A DNA stretch of 60,522 nucleotides from Lachnospiraceae bacterium (GTDB lineage: Bacteria; Bacillota; Clostridia; Lachnospirales; Lachnospiraceae): assembly GCA_017962825.1 (NCBI GenBank), contig JAGCUO010000196.1, forward strand, positions 1 to 60,522. The letters are read 5' to 3'. Every line of letters begins with the position of its first letter. The first letter of the stretch is position 1. Positions 17,880 through 26,942 of this stretch are shown here, in pieces. Position numbers and translations under genes: made by a program. The notes beneath the pieces were generated by a model. The model did not search any database. It had not been told where the DNA came from and worked only from the letters and a program-made list of their open reading frames with translations.

Positions 17880-18338
17880 ATGGAAAACGAGATCAAAAAA
17901 CTCAGGAAACAAGTCATTGCAACACAGACCATTTGTATCCTTATGCTGGTTGTTCTGCTCGGTATGATGGTCGGTATCCTTCAGATTGTAAGAGTGTTCG
18001 GAGAGTATAAGGAAGATCTTGACAGAGCTGCAACTCTTGTGAAGGAACTTAAGAAAGCTGATATACCGCAGCTTGCCGAAGATATACATAATACCTCGGA
18101 AGCCATAAATGCAGTGGACTGGGCAGATCTTTCCGAAAGACTTAATGAGATGGATCTTCAGGGAATCAAGGAGACCATCGATTCACTGGATCTTGAACAG
18201 ATAAATGAAACCTTAGGTCAGCTCGATCTTGAAGATATTGCTCAGACGCTTAACGAACTCGATATAGAGAAAATAAACCAGACCATGGATGATATCCAGG
18301 CTGCACTGGAAAAACTGGATAAATTCGGATTCTTTTAA
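17880..18338 (+). CDS. Single-pass membrane protein with coiled-coil repeats
   Basis: 152 residues, unknown function. One transmembrane helix at about 18-42 follows a basic N-terminus. The rest is predicted coiled coil with a degenerate repeat of about 13-15 residues whose core reads L-(D/N)-x-(L/M)-D-L-(E/Q)-x-I-x-(E/Q)-T, repeated about five times (LNEMDLQGIKET, LDLEQINETL, LDLEDIAQTL, LDIEKINQTM). GAAAGGAG precedes the ATG, 26 bp after the J-domain gene, so it belongs to the same operon. It resembles DUF948-type or chemoreceptor-like stalks only in architecture. Confidence 0.75.
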   Translation: MENEIKKLRKQVIATQTICILMLVVLLGMMVGILQIVRVFGEYKEDLDRAATLVKELKKADIPQLAEDIHNTSEAINAVDWADLSERLNEMDLQGIKETIDSLDLEQINETLGQLDLEDIAQTLNELDIEKINQTMDDIQAALEKLDKFGFF

Positions 18339-18385
18339 ATCACTACATCAGAGGACACTTTTTTAAACATATAAGGCACTTTTTG

Positions 18386-18450
18386 TACGCCTCCGTACAT
18401 CATATCATCAGGTAAAACCGGTGAAAATGATGTTACGGAGGTGTATTTTT
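18386..18450 (+). promoter_or_regulatory. 18-bp hairpin with T run overlapping the rhaB ribosome binding site
   Basis: Bases 18386-18403 pair with 18427-18445 over 18 bp with one bulged T and one G-T pair; the 3' arm contains the GGAGG of rhaB. A T run (18446-18452) follows and runs into the TTG start codon. It can serve as the terminator of the upstream operon and, in a transcript that reads through or starts just upstream, as a lock on rhaB translation. Confidence 0.7.
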
Positions 18451-19866
18451 TTGTCTGCAAAAAAAATTGGAAATTACTATCTTGCGATAGATATAGGTGC
18501 TTCGAGCGGAAGACATATTCTCGGGAATCTTGAAAACGGAAAACTGAGCATCGAAGAGATATATCGCTTCCCAAACGGTGCGATACAAAAAGACGGTCAT
18601 CTCGTGTGGGATATTGACGGTCTTTTTGAAAATGTTCTGACAGGCATGGAGAAATGCAGGGAAGCCGGTAAGATACCGTCTGCCGTAAGCATTGATACCT
18701 GGGGAGTCGATTATGTGCTTCTGGATAAAGACGGAAACAGACTTAGCGACGCCGTATCCTACAGAGATCACCGAAATGATAATGCGGATAAAGCTGTGGA
18801 AAAAATAATTCCCATGAAGGAATTGTATCTGAGGACCGGAATACAAAGACAGCAGTTTAATACCGTATGTCAGTTGATCGCATTGCAAAATGATGAACCG
18901 GAAATATTAAGAAAGGCCGATACACTTCTGATGATTCCGGACTATCTGAATTTTCTCCTCACGGGAGAAAAGAGAACGGAATATACAAACGCAAGCACCA
19001 CGGGACTTTTAGATGCCATTTCCGGAACATGGGATATGGATCTTATAAAAAAACTGAATATACCGACACATATTTTTACATCGGTATGCGAACCGGGGAC
19101 GATTATAGGAAGTGTAAAAGAAGACATAGCAAAACGCATAGGATATTCCCCGTCGGTATATATGACGACTTCTCATGACACCGCATCGGCCATACTTGCG
19201 GTTCCTGCAGAAAACGATTCTGAATTTGCATATATAAGTTCCGGAACCTGGTCTCTTATGGGAACCGAACTTACAAGACCGAATCTGTCATATATAAGTC
19301 TAAAATATAATTTCACAAACGAGGGCGGTTATAAAAGAAGGTACAGATATCTGAAAAACATAATGGGATTATGGATCGTTCAGAGATTAAAAGCAGATTG
19401 TGCGCCTGATATTTCATATGAAGAGTTTTCAAAACGTGCATCCGAAAAAGAAACCGACGGAAGGATCGATGTTAATGATAACAGATTTCTGTCACCGGAA
19501 AATATGCTTCAAGAGATAAATACTTATCTGAATAAAAGCGGACAAAAGCCGGCGGATGACGTATTTGAAGCAGCATCGGTAGTTTACAGATCTTTGTCGG
19601 AATGTTATGCGAGAGCAATTTCTGAAATGGAAGATCTTCTGGAGAAAAAATTCGATGTGATAAATATTGTGGGAGGCGGATCGAATTCTGATTTTTTAAA
19701 TGAGCTAACCGCAAAGAGTACACGAAAAAAAGTACTTGCCGGACCTTCGGAGTGCACCGCAATAGGTAACATGCTGACTGTCATGATTGCATCCGGTGAG
19801 ATAAAAGATCTGTGGGAGGCCAGAGAAACTGTGAGAAGATCATTTGATGTAAAGGAGTATGTATGA
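18451..19866 (+). CDS. rhaB: Rhamnulokinase
   Basis: Phosphorylates L-rhamnulose to L-rhamnulose 1-phosphate. FGGY-family kinase of 471 residues with the ATP/phosphate motif AIDIGASSGRHI near the N-terminus, DTWGVDY near 80 and the C-terminal NIVGGGSNSDFLNE block. The frame is open from GTG 18421, but TTG 18451 is chosen because GGAGG (18437-18441) sits 9 bases before it and the product then aligns with other RhaB starts. That ribosome binding site lies inside a long hairpin. Followed with a 4-bp overlap by rhaA. Confidence 0.93.
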   Translation: MSAKKIGNYYLAIDIGASSGRHILGNLENGKLSIEEIYRFPNGAIQKDGHLVWDIDGLFENVLTGMEKCREAGKIPSAVSIDTWGVDYVLLDKDGNRLSDAVSYRDHRNDNADKAVEKIIPMKELYLRTGIQRQQFNTVCQLIALQNDEPEILRKADTLLMIPDYLNFLLTGEKRTEYTNASTTGLLDAISGTWDMDLIKKLNIPTHIFTSVCEPGTIIGSVKEDIAKRIGYSPSVYMTTSHDTASAILAVPAENDSEFAYISSGTWSLMGTELTRPNLSYISLKYNFTNEGGYKRRYRYLKNIMGLWIVQRLKADCAPDISYEEFSKRASEKETDGRIDVNDNRFLSPENMLQEINTYLNKSGQKPADDVFEAASVVYRSLSECYARAISEMEDLLEKKFDVINIVGGGSNSDFLNELTAKSTRKKVLAGPSECTAIGNMLTVMIASGEIKDLWEARETVRRSFDVKEYV

Positions 19867-21125
19867 ATAAGAATAAGCAAATTTACGAATATGCAAGAGA
19901 ACAATATGCACGATTGGAAATAGATACGGATAAAGTAATTGATGAACTTGCAAAGGTTCCCGTATCTCTTCATTGCTGGCAGGGAGATGATGTTAAGGGG
20001 TTTGATTCCGATTCACCCTTAAGCGGAGGAATTCAAACAACCGGTAACTATCCCGGTGCCGCACGTTCACCAAAAGAACTTTTTGATGATCTTCGGAAAG
20101 TCATTGAGATCACTCCCGGTAAAAAGAAAATCAATGTTCATGCAAGCTATGCGGTTTTTGAAGACGGAAAATTCAGAAACAGAAACGAACTGATTCCCGA
20201 GGATTTTAAAGCATGGGTGGACTTTGCCAAAGAGTATAACGTCGGACTTGATTTTAATCCTACTTTCTTTGGACACAGCATGGTAAAGGACGGTCTGACC
20301 CTCACAAGTCCCGATGAATCCGTAAGAGAATTCTGGATAGAACACGGTAAGGCGTGCGTAAGGATAGCGAATTATTTTGCAAGTGAGCTTGGAGAACCCT
20401 GCGTTCTGAACTTCTGGATCGGAGATGGTTTTAAGGATATACCCGCGGACAGATTGTCACCCAGATTAAGATATAAGGATTCACTTGATAAGATCCTGAG
20501 TGAAAAATATGATCCGCGCATGGTGAAGCCCTGCGTTGAGTCTAAGGTATTCGGTATCGGTGTTGAATCCTATACCGCCGGATCTTCGGAATTTACTCTT
20601 AATTATGCTGCTACACATAAGGGAGTTCTTCCTCTTATGGACAACGGACATTACCATCCGACTGAAGTGGTATACGATAAGATTCCGGCTTTGCTTGCTT
20701 ATTATGACGAGATAGCGCTTCACATTACCAGGCCTGTCAGATGGGATTCGGATCATGTGGTACTGTTTGATGATGAGACAAGAGAGATGGCCAAAGAAAT
20801 AGTCAGAAACGATGCTCTCGGAAGAGTGTATATGGCTCTGGATTTCTTTGATGCTTCCATTAACAGGATCGGTGCCTGGTCTGTGGGCTTCAGAAGCTGG
20901 CAGAAAGCTTTGCTTAATGCTATGCTCACGCCTAATGATAAACTTAAAGCACTTCAGGAAAACGGAGAATTCGGAAAACTTATGGCATATCAGGAGGAGA
21001 TAAAAACTTATCCCTTTGGTGCCGTATGGGATGAATATTGTGACAGATGCCTGGTAAGATCGGACTTCGGATGGTACGACGACGTTATCAGCTATGAAAA
21101 AGAAGTACTGTCAAAAAGGAGATGA
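19863..21125 (+). CDS. rhaA: L-rhamnose isomerase
   Basis: Interconverts L-rhamnose and L-rhamnulose; metal-dependent TIM barrel enzyme. 420 residues, usual length. Typical segments are PVSLHCWQGDDVKGFD near residue 34, GGIQTTGNYPG near 57, MDNGHYHPTE near 258 and HITRPVRWDSDHVV near 285, containing the metal-binding His and Asp residues. It is the middle gene of rhaB-rhaA-rhaD, with overlaps on both sides. Confidence 0.96.
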   Translation: MNKNKQIYEYAREQYARLEIDTDKVIDELAKVPVSLHCWQGDDVKGFDSDSPLSGGIQTTGNYPGAARSPKELFDDLRKVIEITPGKKKINVHASYAVFEDGKFRNRNELIPEDFKAWVDFAKEYNVGLDFNPTFFGHSMVKDGLTLTSPDESVREFWIEHGKACVRIANYFASELGEPCVLNFWIGDGFKDIPADRLSPRLRYKDSLDKILSEKYDPRMVKPCVESKVFGIGVESYTAGSSEFTLNYAATHKGVLPLMDNGHYHPTEVVYDKIPALLAYYDEIALHITRPVRWDSDHVVLFDDETREMAKEIVRNDALGRVYMALDFFDASINRIGAWSVGFRSWQKALLNAMLTPNDKLKALQENGEFGKLMAYQEEIKTYPFGAVWDEYCDRCLVRSDFGWYDDVISYEKEVLSKRR

Positions 21126-21130
21126 TGGAA

Positions 21131-21949
21131 ATGATGAAGGTTACAGATGCAGGATTTGTTAAAGAATTTATCAGAATGTGCGAAGACGGAAACTCTTTAG
21201 GATGGCATGAAAGAAACGGCGGAAATCTGAGTTATCGTATTAAGAGCAGTGAGATCTCGTCGGTGAGTGATCTTTTTTCATACGGAGAATGGAAAGATAT
21301 TACGGTATCCGTACCGGGACTTGCAAATGAGTATTTTCTTGTAACCGGAAGCGGAAGATATTTTAAGAATGTGATCCTTCGTCCTGAAGAATCAATAGGA
21401 ATAATCCAGCTTGATAATAAAGGTGATAAATACAGGATAGTATGGGGGCTTGAAAATTCAAAGCCTACTTCGGAACTCCCGACACACCTTATGAATCACG
21501 AGACTAAAAAAATCCTTACTAACGGAGAACACAGAGTTATCTATCATGCACACACGACCAATGTGATCGCACTTACTTTTGTTCTTCCTCTGAAGGACGA
21601 AGTATTTACCCACAAGCTCTGGGAGATGGCAACCGAGTGTCCGGTTGTTTTCCCGGATGGAGTCGGAGTGGTTGAATGGATGGTTCCGGGAGGAAGAGAC
21701 ATTGCTCTGGCTACCAGAGAAAAAATGAAAGAGTATGATCTTGTGGTTTGGGCACATCACGGAATGTTCGCATCGGGACCGGATTTTGATACCACATTCG
21801 GCCTGATGCACACAGCGGAAAAATCGGCAGAGATACTTGTTAAGGTTCTCTCAATGAGATCCGAAATGCTTCAGACTATCACAGATGATGATTTCCGTAA
21901 TCTAGCAAAGGAATTTAACGTAACCCTTAAAGAGAAATTCATCGGCTGA
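21131..21949 (+). CDS. rhaD: Rhamnulose-1-phosphate aldolase
   Basis: Cleaves L-rhamnulose 1-phosphate to dihydroxyacetone phosphate and L-lactaldehyde. Class II aldolase of about 272 residues; the zinc-binding HAH is in IYHAHTTN near residue 140 and a further His in VWAHHGMF near 208. Four ATGs lie close together at the start (21122, 21125, 21131, 21134); 21131 has the best distance from AAAGGAG, while 21122 would overlap the rhaA stop. Its 3' end overlaps the convergent AraC gene by 11 bp. A lactaldehyde reductase is not in the window. Confidence 0.93.
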   Translation: MMKVTDAGFVKEFIRMCEDGNSLGWHERNGGNLSYRIKSSEISSVSDLFSYGEWKDITVSVPGLANEYFLVTGSGRYFKNVILRPEESIGIIQLDNKGDKYRIVWGLENSKPTSELPTHLMNHETKKILTNGEHRVIYHAHTTNVIALTFVLPLKDEVFTHKLWEMATECPVVFPDGVGVVEWMVPGGRDIALATREKMKEYDLVVWAHHGMFASGPDFDTTFGLMHTAEKSAEILVKVLSMRSEMLQTITDDDFRNLAKEFNVTLKEKFIG

Positions 21950-22898
21950 TGCGGTATTGTCTCGGTGACATGCCGTAACGCTTTGTAAAGATGCGGTGGA
22001 AATAACTTACATTTTCATATCCGACTTTCATAGATATATCAATGATCTTCATGCGAGTGTTTTTTAGAAGAAAGCATGCCTGATCAAGTCTTTTGGACAT
22101 AACAAGTTCCGAGTATGTATGGGTGCTTATACGCTTGATCTCTTTGGATAACCAGAAAGTATCGTAGTGGAGAAGTGATGCAAGATCCTTGAGTTCTCCG
22201 TTTGCGTAATTATCCTCTATATATCCGAGAACCGACATCATAAGCTTATGATCTTTATCCGAGTTTTTAAACACAACTCTTTCGGTGTTGTTAAGAAGCT
22301 GCAGGAAAAGAACGCCCATGGTTATGCGGTTGATGTTTCTCATATTCGGTTCGTGCTTTTCAAGAGACCATATGAGATTTTCAATAAGATTTTGAATGGG
22401 CAGGATATCCGAAACTTTGAAATGAAGATATGAAGGACCTTCTCCTGCGCCCACAAGAGAATCAATGACGAAATCGTGGAGAGGAGACGGATCGTTTCCG
22501 AGCATTTTTACGGTCTCGGAGAAAAACTCAGGAAGAATTATAAAGTTGACGGCGATGTCATTTTCATCCGCAGGATATATTTCCTGCCTTGCATTTTTAC
22601 TTAAGAATAGAAGCTCACCTTCGGACAGATATATATCATTTCCGTCGATGACGTGATGAGTGCTTCCCGAACACATATAGACCACTTCGATGTAATTGTG
22701 ACCGTGCTCGGGAAAGTGTACGAATCTGGTGTGAGGACGATAGGTTATGAGTTTTCCTTCTTCCAGAAGTTTACCTGAATCGATTATCCCATCGGTATCC
22801 GACATATATATTGTTTTGTCTATGCCGTTTTTTTCCCTGAGGATGGTCTTTTCTTCTTCGGTTATTTCGGACAGCTTGGAAAACAGTTCTTTATCCAT
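21939..22898 (-). CDS. AraC-family regulator with cupin sensor domain
   Basis: 319 residues. N-terminal cupin domain (about 40-140; HFPEHGHNYIEVVYMCSG, then GELLFLS) would bind a sugar. The C-terminal double helix-turn-helix (about 220-319) ends in the AraC signature VGYENVSYFHRIFTKRYGMSPRQYR. It starts immediately after the stop of the second AraC gene (22899-23774), with GAGG inside that gene, so they are one minus-strand operon. By position it is the likely regulator of the rhaBAD and/or uxaBA genes. Confidence 0.9.
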   Translation of the reverse strand: MDKELFSKLSEITEEEKTILREKNGIDKTIYMSDTDGIIDSGKLLEEGKLITYRPHTRFVHFPEHGHNYIEVVYMCSGSTHHVIDGNDIYLSEGELLFLSKNARQEIYPADENDIAVNFIILPEFFSETVKMLGNDPSPLHDFVIDSLVGAGEGPSYLHFKVSDILPIQNLIENLIWSLEKHEPNMRNINRITMGVLFLQLLNNTERVVFKNSDKDHKLMMSVLGYIEDNYANGELKDLASLLHYDTFWLSKEIKRISTHTYSELVMSKRLDQACFLLKNTRMKIIDISMKVGYENVSYFHRIFTKRYGMSPRQYRISR

Positions 22899-23774
22899 TT
22901 ATTTTACCTCGGTCTCACCGATGATCAGCTCACCATGTGCGTTATTGTCCTTCATGACCATACGGAAATTTCTCGGAGATGTTCCGAATGCGTTTTTAAA
23001 GCAGTCCTTGAAATAATTGCTGCTGTTAAATCCGCAGTCGGTTGCAATCTTGGTTATGGAATCATCCGTGGTAAGAAGCATTCGCTGAGCCTGACGGATT
23101 CTTATGTAATTGATATATTCGGTAAAGGATTTGCCTGTTACCTTTTTGAATTTTTTGGACAGATATGTGGGGCTTAATCCGACCTTATCCGCGGTATCTT
23201 CCAGAGTGATCATATTCTGATAGTTCATGGCGATATAGTGGATAGTTTTCTCGATATCTTCGGGGATGCCTGTATCAAGCTGAACTGATTCATAGACAAA
23301 TATTCCGTTACGGATAAATGTGAGAAGCAGAAGAACGGCCTGATAGGTCAGCATCTCGGATGAAAAGTCATCGGGCAGGTCGTTTTCGGTGAGCATCAGA
23401 TCGATATATTTTTCTATCTTGATCCTTCCGTCTTTGCTGAGAACGATCTTTCCGCTTTTTTTCAGGATATCGTTGATACCGGGGTGCTCTTTCCTAAAAG
23501 CATTAGGGATCAGTTTAGACTTGATGCATATGATGACTCTTTCGCAGCGGACTTTGCCCTCGTATCCGGTGCAATGCCGCATTCCGGGAGGAACGATGAA
23601 TACTTCCCCTGATGAGAGATGGTATTTTCTGTCCTCAACCGTGTAATTACATTGTCCGGTTTTGAGATAGAAGATTTCTATATAGTCATGGGTGTGCTCA
23701 TAGGTCATGACAAAGTCAGGTTTACGGACCTGTTTTTCAACAAATATTCCCATGTTTTCATTTTCGGTATACAT
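22899..23774 (-). CDS. AraC-family regulator
   Basis: 291 residues. N-terminal cupin-like sensor (about 15-100; EHTHDYIEIFYLKTG, then GEVFIVPPGMRH) and C-terminal AraC DNA-binding domain ending CGFNSSNYFKDCFKNAFGTSPRNFR. Divergent from uxaB, with 152 bp between the starts that contain an inverted repeat. It probably controls uxaB-uxaA and perhaps the downstream transporter; which of the two AraC proteins senses rhamnose and which galacturonate cannot be told. Confidence 0.9.
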   Translation of the reverse strand: MYTENENMGIFVEKQVRKPDFVMTYEHTHDYIEIFYLKTGQCNYTVEDRKYHLSSGEVFIVPPGMRHCTGYEGKVRCERVIICIKSKLIPNAFRKEHPGINDILKKSGKIVLSKDGRIKIEKYIDLMLTENDLPDDFSSEMLTYQAVLLLLTFIRNGIFVYESVQLDTGIPEDIEKTIHYIAMNYQNMITLEDTADKVGLSPTYLSKKFKKVTGKSFTEYINYIRIRQAQRMLLTTDDSITKIATDCGFNSSNYFKDCFKNAFGTSPRNFRMVMKDNNAHGELIIGETEVK

Positions 23775-23818
23775 ATACTATCGTCCTCTTTCTGAAAAAA
23801 AAGATTGCATAGTTTTAA

Positions 23819-23832
23819 TGTAAGTGCTTACA
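23819..23832. promoter_or_regulatory. Palindromic operator candidate between araC-like gene and uxaB
   Basis: TGTAAGTGCTTACA has perfect TGTAAG/CTTACA arms about a 2-bp centre. It is close to the LacI/CcpA (cre) type consensus and sits in the divergent intergenic region. The binding protein is not known. Confidence 0.5.
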
Positions 23833-23926
23833 TGGATTGTAAGAAATAAACGATAAAATGACAAGGGAATTTTGAATACATGTAAAAAATATACAGTATC
23901 AGCTTTTATATCAGGAGGTTGTTGAT

Positions 23927-25387
23927 ATGGATCTTTTGAACGGAAACAAGATAAAAAGTGTAGCACGCCCGATAAAGGTGGTTCAGTTCGGCGAAGGAAA
24001 TTTTCTGAGGGCATTTGTGGATTATATGATCGACATTGCCAATGAGTACGGATCTTTCGACGGAAATATCGTGCTGGTAAAGCCCATCCCTTTCGGCTCA
24101 CTTGAAATGTTCCATAAACAGGATTGCCGCTATACCGTATCCCTCAGAGGCAATGTAAACGGAGAGGCAGTAAAGCAAAACAGAATAGTAACTTCCGTAG
24201 AAGATGCGGTTGATTCCGTTAATGAGTATGACAAGTATATTAAACTGGCGGAGACGGACTCTCTCAGATTTATTGTATCCAATACAACGGAAGCGGGTAT
24301 TGTTTACGATGAAACCGACCGTTTTGACATGAAGCCTCCCAAGAGTTTCCCCGGAAAGCTCACACAGTTTTTATATCACAGGTTTGAGACATTTAACGGA
24401 GATCCTGATAAAGGACTTGTAATGCTTCCCGTCGAGCTTATCGATGATAACGGAATGCATCTTAAAGAGTGCGTCCTTAAGCAGATCGATAACTGGGGAT
24501 TGTCCGAATCATTTAAAAAGTGGGTGTGCGATAGCTGTATATTTACCCAGACACTGGTAGACAGGATAGTTACCGGATTTCCCAAGGCTGATGCGCAGAA
24601 TGAGTGGGATGAAATGGGATACGAGGATAATCTTTTGGTAACCGCGGAACCCTTTGGCCTTTGGGTAATAGAATCCGATACGGATATCAGCAAAGAATTC
24701 GATCTTCCCGGTGCGGGACTTCCCGTTGTTTTCACTAAGGATCATCATCCTTTTAAACAGAGAAAGGTTAGGATATTAAACGGAGCGCATACATCCTTTG
24801 TACCGATGGCATACAGGATGGGAGAAGATATCGTCCGTGACTGCATGAATGATGATGATATCAGAAACTTCATGCTTAAGACCATATACGATGAAGTGAT
24901 ACCGACTCTTTCTCTCCCGGAAGACGACCTTAAGAAATTTGCATCTGAAGTTGTAAACAGGTTCAACAATCCATATGTGGATCATGCGCTTCTTGCAATC
25001 TCACTGAATTCCGTATCAAAGTGGAGAGCACGCTGTCTGCCTACACTTCTTGATTATGTGAAGAAATTCGGAAAGCTGCCGGTTCATCTGACATTTTCAA
25101 TTGCGGCTCTTCTTGATTTTTACGGAGGTAAAGAACTTGAGGACGGAGTGTTAAAAGGACATCGCGGAGATAATACGTATGATATCAAGGATGATGAGAG
25201 TGTTCTTAAATTCTTCGCGGACAGATATTCAGAAAATGCAGCGGATCTTGTAAAGGAATATCTGGGAAGAGAAGACTTCCATGGTATGGACCTTAATACC
25301 GTTCCGGGACTTACGGAAGCTGTTACGGATTATCTGAGTGATATACGTGAAAACGGAATGAGACAGGCTATGAAGAGGATAGGATGA
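23927..25387 (+). CDS. uxaB: Tagaturonate reductase
   Basis: NADH-dependent reduction of D-tagaturonate to D-altronate in galacturonate breakdown. 486 residues, long-chain mannitol dehydrogenase family. The N-terminus RPIKVVQFGEGNFLRAFVDYM is split here as KVVQFGEGNFLRAF (nucleotide-binding) and is characteristic of UxaB; ILNGAHTSF near residue 284 carries the catalytic region. AGGAGG precedes the ATG. Overlaps uxaA by four bases. The isomerase UxaC and the kinase and aldolase for KDG are not in the window. Confidence 0.92.
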   Translation: MDLLNGNKIKSVARPIKVVQFGEGNFLRAFVDYMIDIANEYGSFDGNIVLVKPIPFGSLEMFHKQDCRYTVSLRGNVNGEAVKQNRIVTSVEDAVDSVNEYDKYIKLAETDSLRFIVSNTTEAGIVYDETDRFDMKPPKSFPGKLTQFLYHRFETFNGDPDKGLVMLPVELIDDNGMHLKECVLKQIDNWGLSESFKKWVCDSCIFTQTLVDRIVTGFPKADAQNEWDEMGYEDNLLVTAEPFGLWVIESDTDISKEFDLPGAGLPVVFTKDHHPFKQRKVRILNGAHTSFVPMAYRMGEDIVRDCMNDDDIRNFMLKTIYDEVIPTLSLPEDDLKKFASEVVNRFNNPYVDHALLAISLNSVSKWRARCLPTLLDYVKKFGKLPVHLTFSIAALLDFYGGKELEDGVLKGHRGDNTYDIKDDESVLKFFADRYSENAADLVKEYLGREDFHGMDLNTVPGLTEAVTDYLSDIRENGMRQAMKRIG

Positions 25388-26877
25388 TGCAGGATTATCT
25401 AAGGATCAATGATAACGATAATGTGGCAGTAGCTCTGAAAACACTTCCGCTGGGATACAACGTGACAATAGACGGAGGATCACTTTCCGTCCGCACTCTT
25501 GATATCATACCGGCAGGTCATAAGGTTGCGCTTACGGATATCGCAAAGGGAGACAAAGTTATTAAGTATGGTCATTCCATAGGATATGCCATTTGCGATA
25601 TCAAAGCAGGCTCCCATGTCCATATACATAATCTGAAAACAGGACTGGGAGATAATCTGGAATATGTATATGAACCTGCTGAGATAAATTTACATTCCGA
25701 AAAACCGGATACTTTTAAGGGCTTTGTCAGAAATGACGGAAGTGTCGGAATCAGGAATGATATCTGGATCATACCCACAGTAGGATGCGTGGGCAGTGTT
25801 GCTGCGGCCATTGCAAATATGTCCCGTAAGTATGTAAAAGGAAGCGTTGAAGATGTTATCGCTTTTGATCACCCATACGGATGTTCCCAGATGGGAGAAG
25901 ATCAGGAAAATACAAGGCGTATTCTTTGTGATCTTATAACTCATCCGAACGCAGGAGGAGTGCTGGTTCTCAGTTTGGGATGTGAAAACAGTAATCTGAA
26001 TTTTATCCGTCCCATGCTCGAAGGATCGGACCTTTCCAGAGTTCGTTTTCTTGTCTGCCAGGAATCGGAAGACGAAATAGAAGACGGATGTAATATCGTA
26101 AAGGAACTGATAGACAAAGCGTGCACCGATGTAAGAGAAGACGTCCCGGTTTCAAAACTTGTGGTGGGACTTAAATGCGGAGGATCCGACGGCCTGTCCG
26201 GTATCACCGCAAACCCTCTCGTCGGAAGCTTTTCCGATGAACTTATTTCACGCGGCGGTACAACAATACTTACGGAAGTTCCGGAGATGTTCGGAGCAGA
26301 AACCGTTTTGATGAACAGATGTGCAAACAGAGAACTCTTTGATAAAACAGTTTGCCTTATCAATGATTTCAAAGACTATTTCAGATCAAACGGTCAGACA
26401 ATATACGAGAATCCTTCGCCCGGTAACAAAGAGGGCGGTATATCAACGCTCGAAGACAAGTCTCTCGGCTGCACTCAAAAGTCAGGTACAGCTCCGGTTA
26501 CGGGAGTACTGGAATACGGAGAGAAGGTTAAGAATACAGGATTAAACCTTCTGTCATCCCCCGGTAACGATCTGGTTGCCGCTACAGCGCTTGCCGCATC
26601 CGGAGCACAGGTGATCCTTTTTACGACAGGAAGAGGAACACCCTTTGCATCACCGGTTCCCACCATCAAAATCTCAAGTAACTCTGCGCTTGCCGCGCAT
26701 AAAAAGACATGGATAGATTTCAATGCAGGAGTACTTGCCGAAGAAGGGCATGACATTTCCGGAGAGACAGATCTTCTCTACGATCTTGTCATAGCCGTTG
26801 CGGAAGGGAAAAAGGTAAGATCCGAGGAAGCGGGATTCCATGATATGGCAATCTTTAAACAGGGAGTCACTCTGTAG
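25384..26877 (+). CDS. uxaA: Altronate dehydratase
   Basis: Dehydrates D-altronate to 2-keto-3-deoxygluconate. 497 residues, full-length fused form: N-terminal SAF domain (about 1-95) and the large UxaA domain with VGCVGSVAAAIANM near 137, HPYGCSQMG near 163, GLKCGGSDGLSGI near 258 and FTTGRGTPFASP near 418, with the Cys residues expected for an Fe-dependent enzyme. ATG 25384 or 25387 is possible. The two enzymes uxaB-uxaA are probably cotranscribed from the promoter upstream of uxaB. Confidence 0.93.
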   Translation: MMQDYLRINDNDNVAVALKTLPLGYNVTIDGGSLSVRTLDIIPAGHKVALTDIAKGDKVIKYGHSIGYAICDIKAGSHVHIHNLKTGLGDNLEYVYEPAEINLHSEKPDTFKGFVRNDGSVGIRNDIWIIPTVGCVGSVAAAIANMSRKYVKGSVEDVIAFDHPYGCSQMGEDQENTRRILCDLITHPNAGGVLVLSLGCENSNLNFIRPMLEGSDLSRVRFLVCQESEDEIEDGCNIVKELIDKACTDVREDVPVSKLVVGLKCGGSDGLSGITANPLVGSFSDELISRGGTTILTEVPEMFGAETVLMNRCANRELFDKTVCLINDFKDYFRSNGQTIYENPSPGNKEGGISTLEDKSLGCTQKSGTAPVTGVLEYGEKVKNTGLNLLSSPGNDLVAATALAASGAQVILFTTGRGTPFASPVPTIKISSNSALAAHKKTWIDFNAGVLAEEGHDISGETDLLYDLVIAVAEGKKVRSEEAGFHDMAIFKQGVTL

Positions 26878-26942
26878 GACAAAATTTCTGTAGTTTTTCC
26901 AAAAAACATATAAATTTTTGGTATTTTAGGTGGTTTTCTTTT

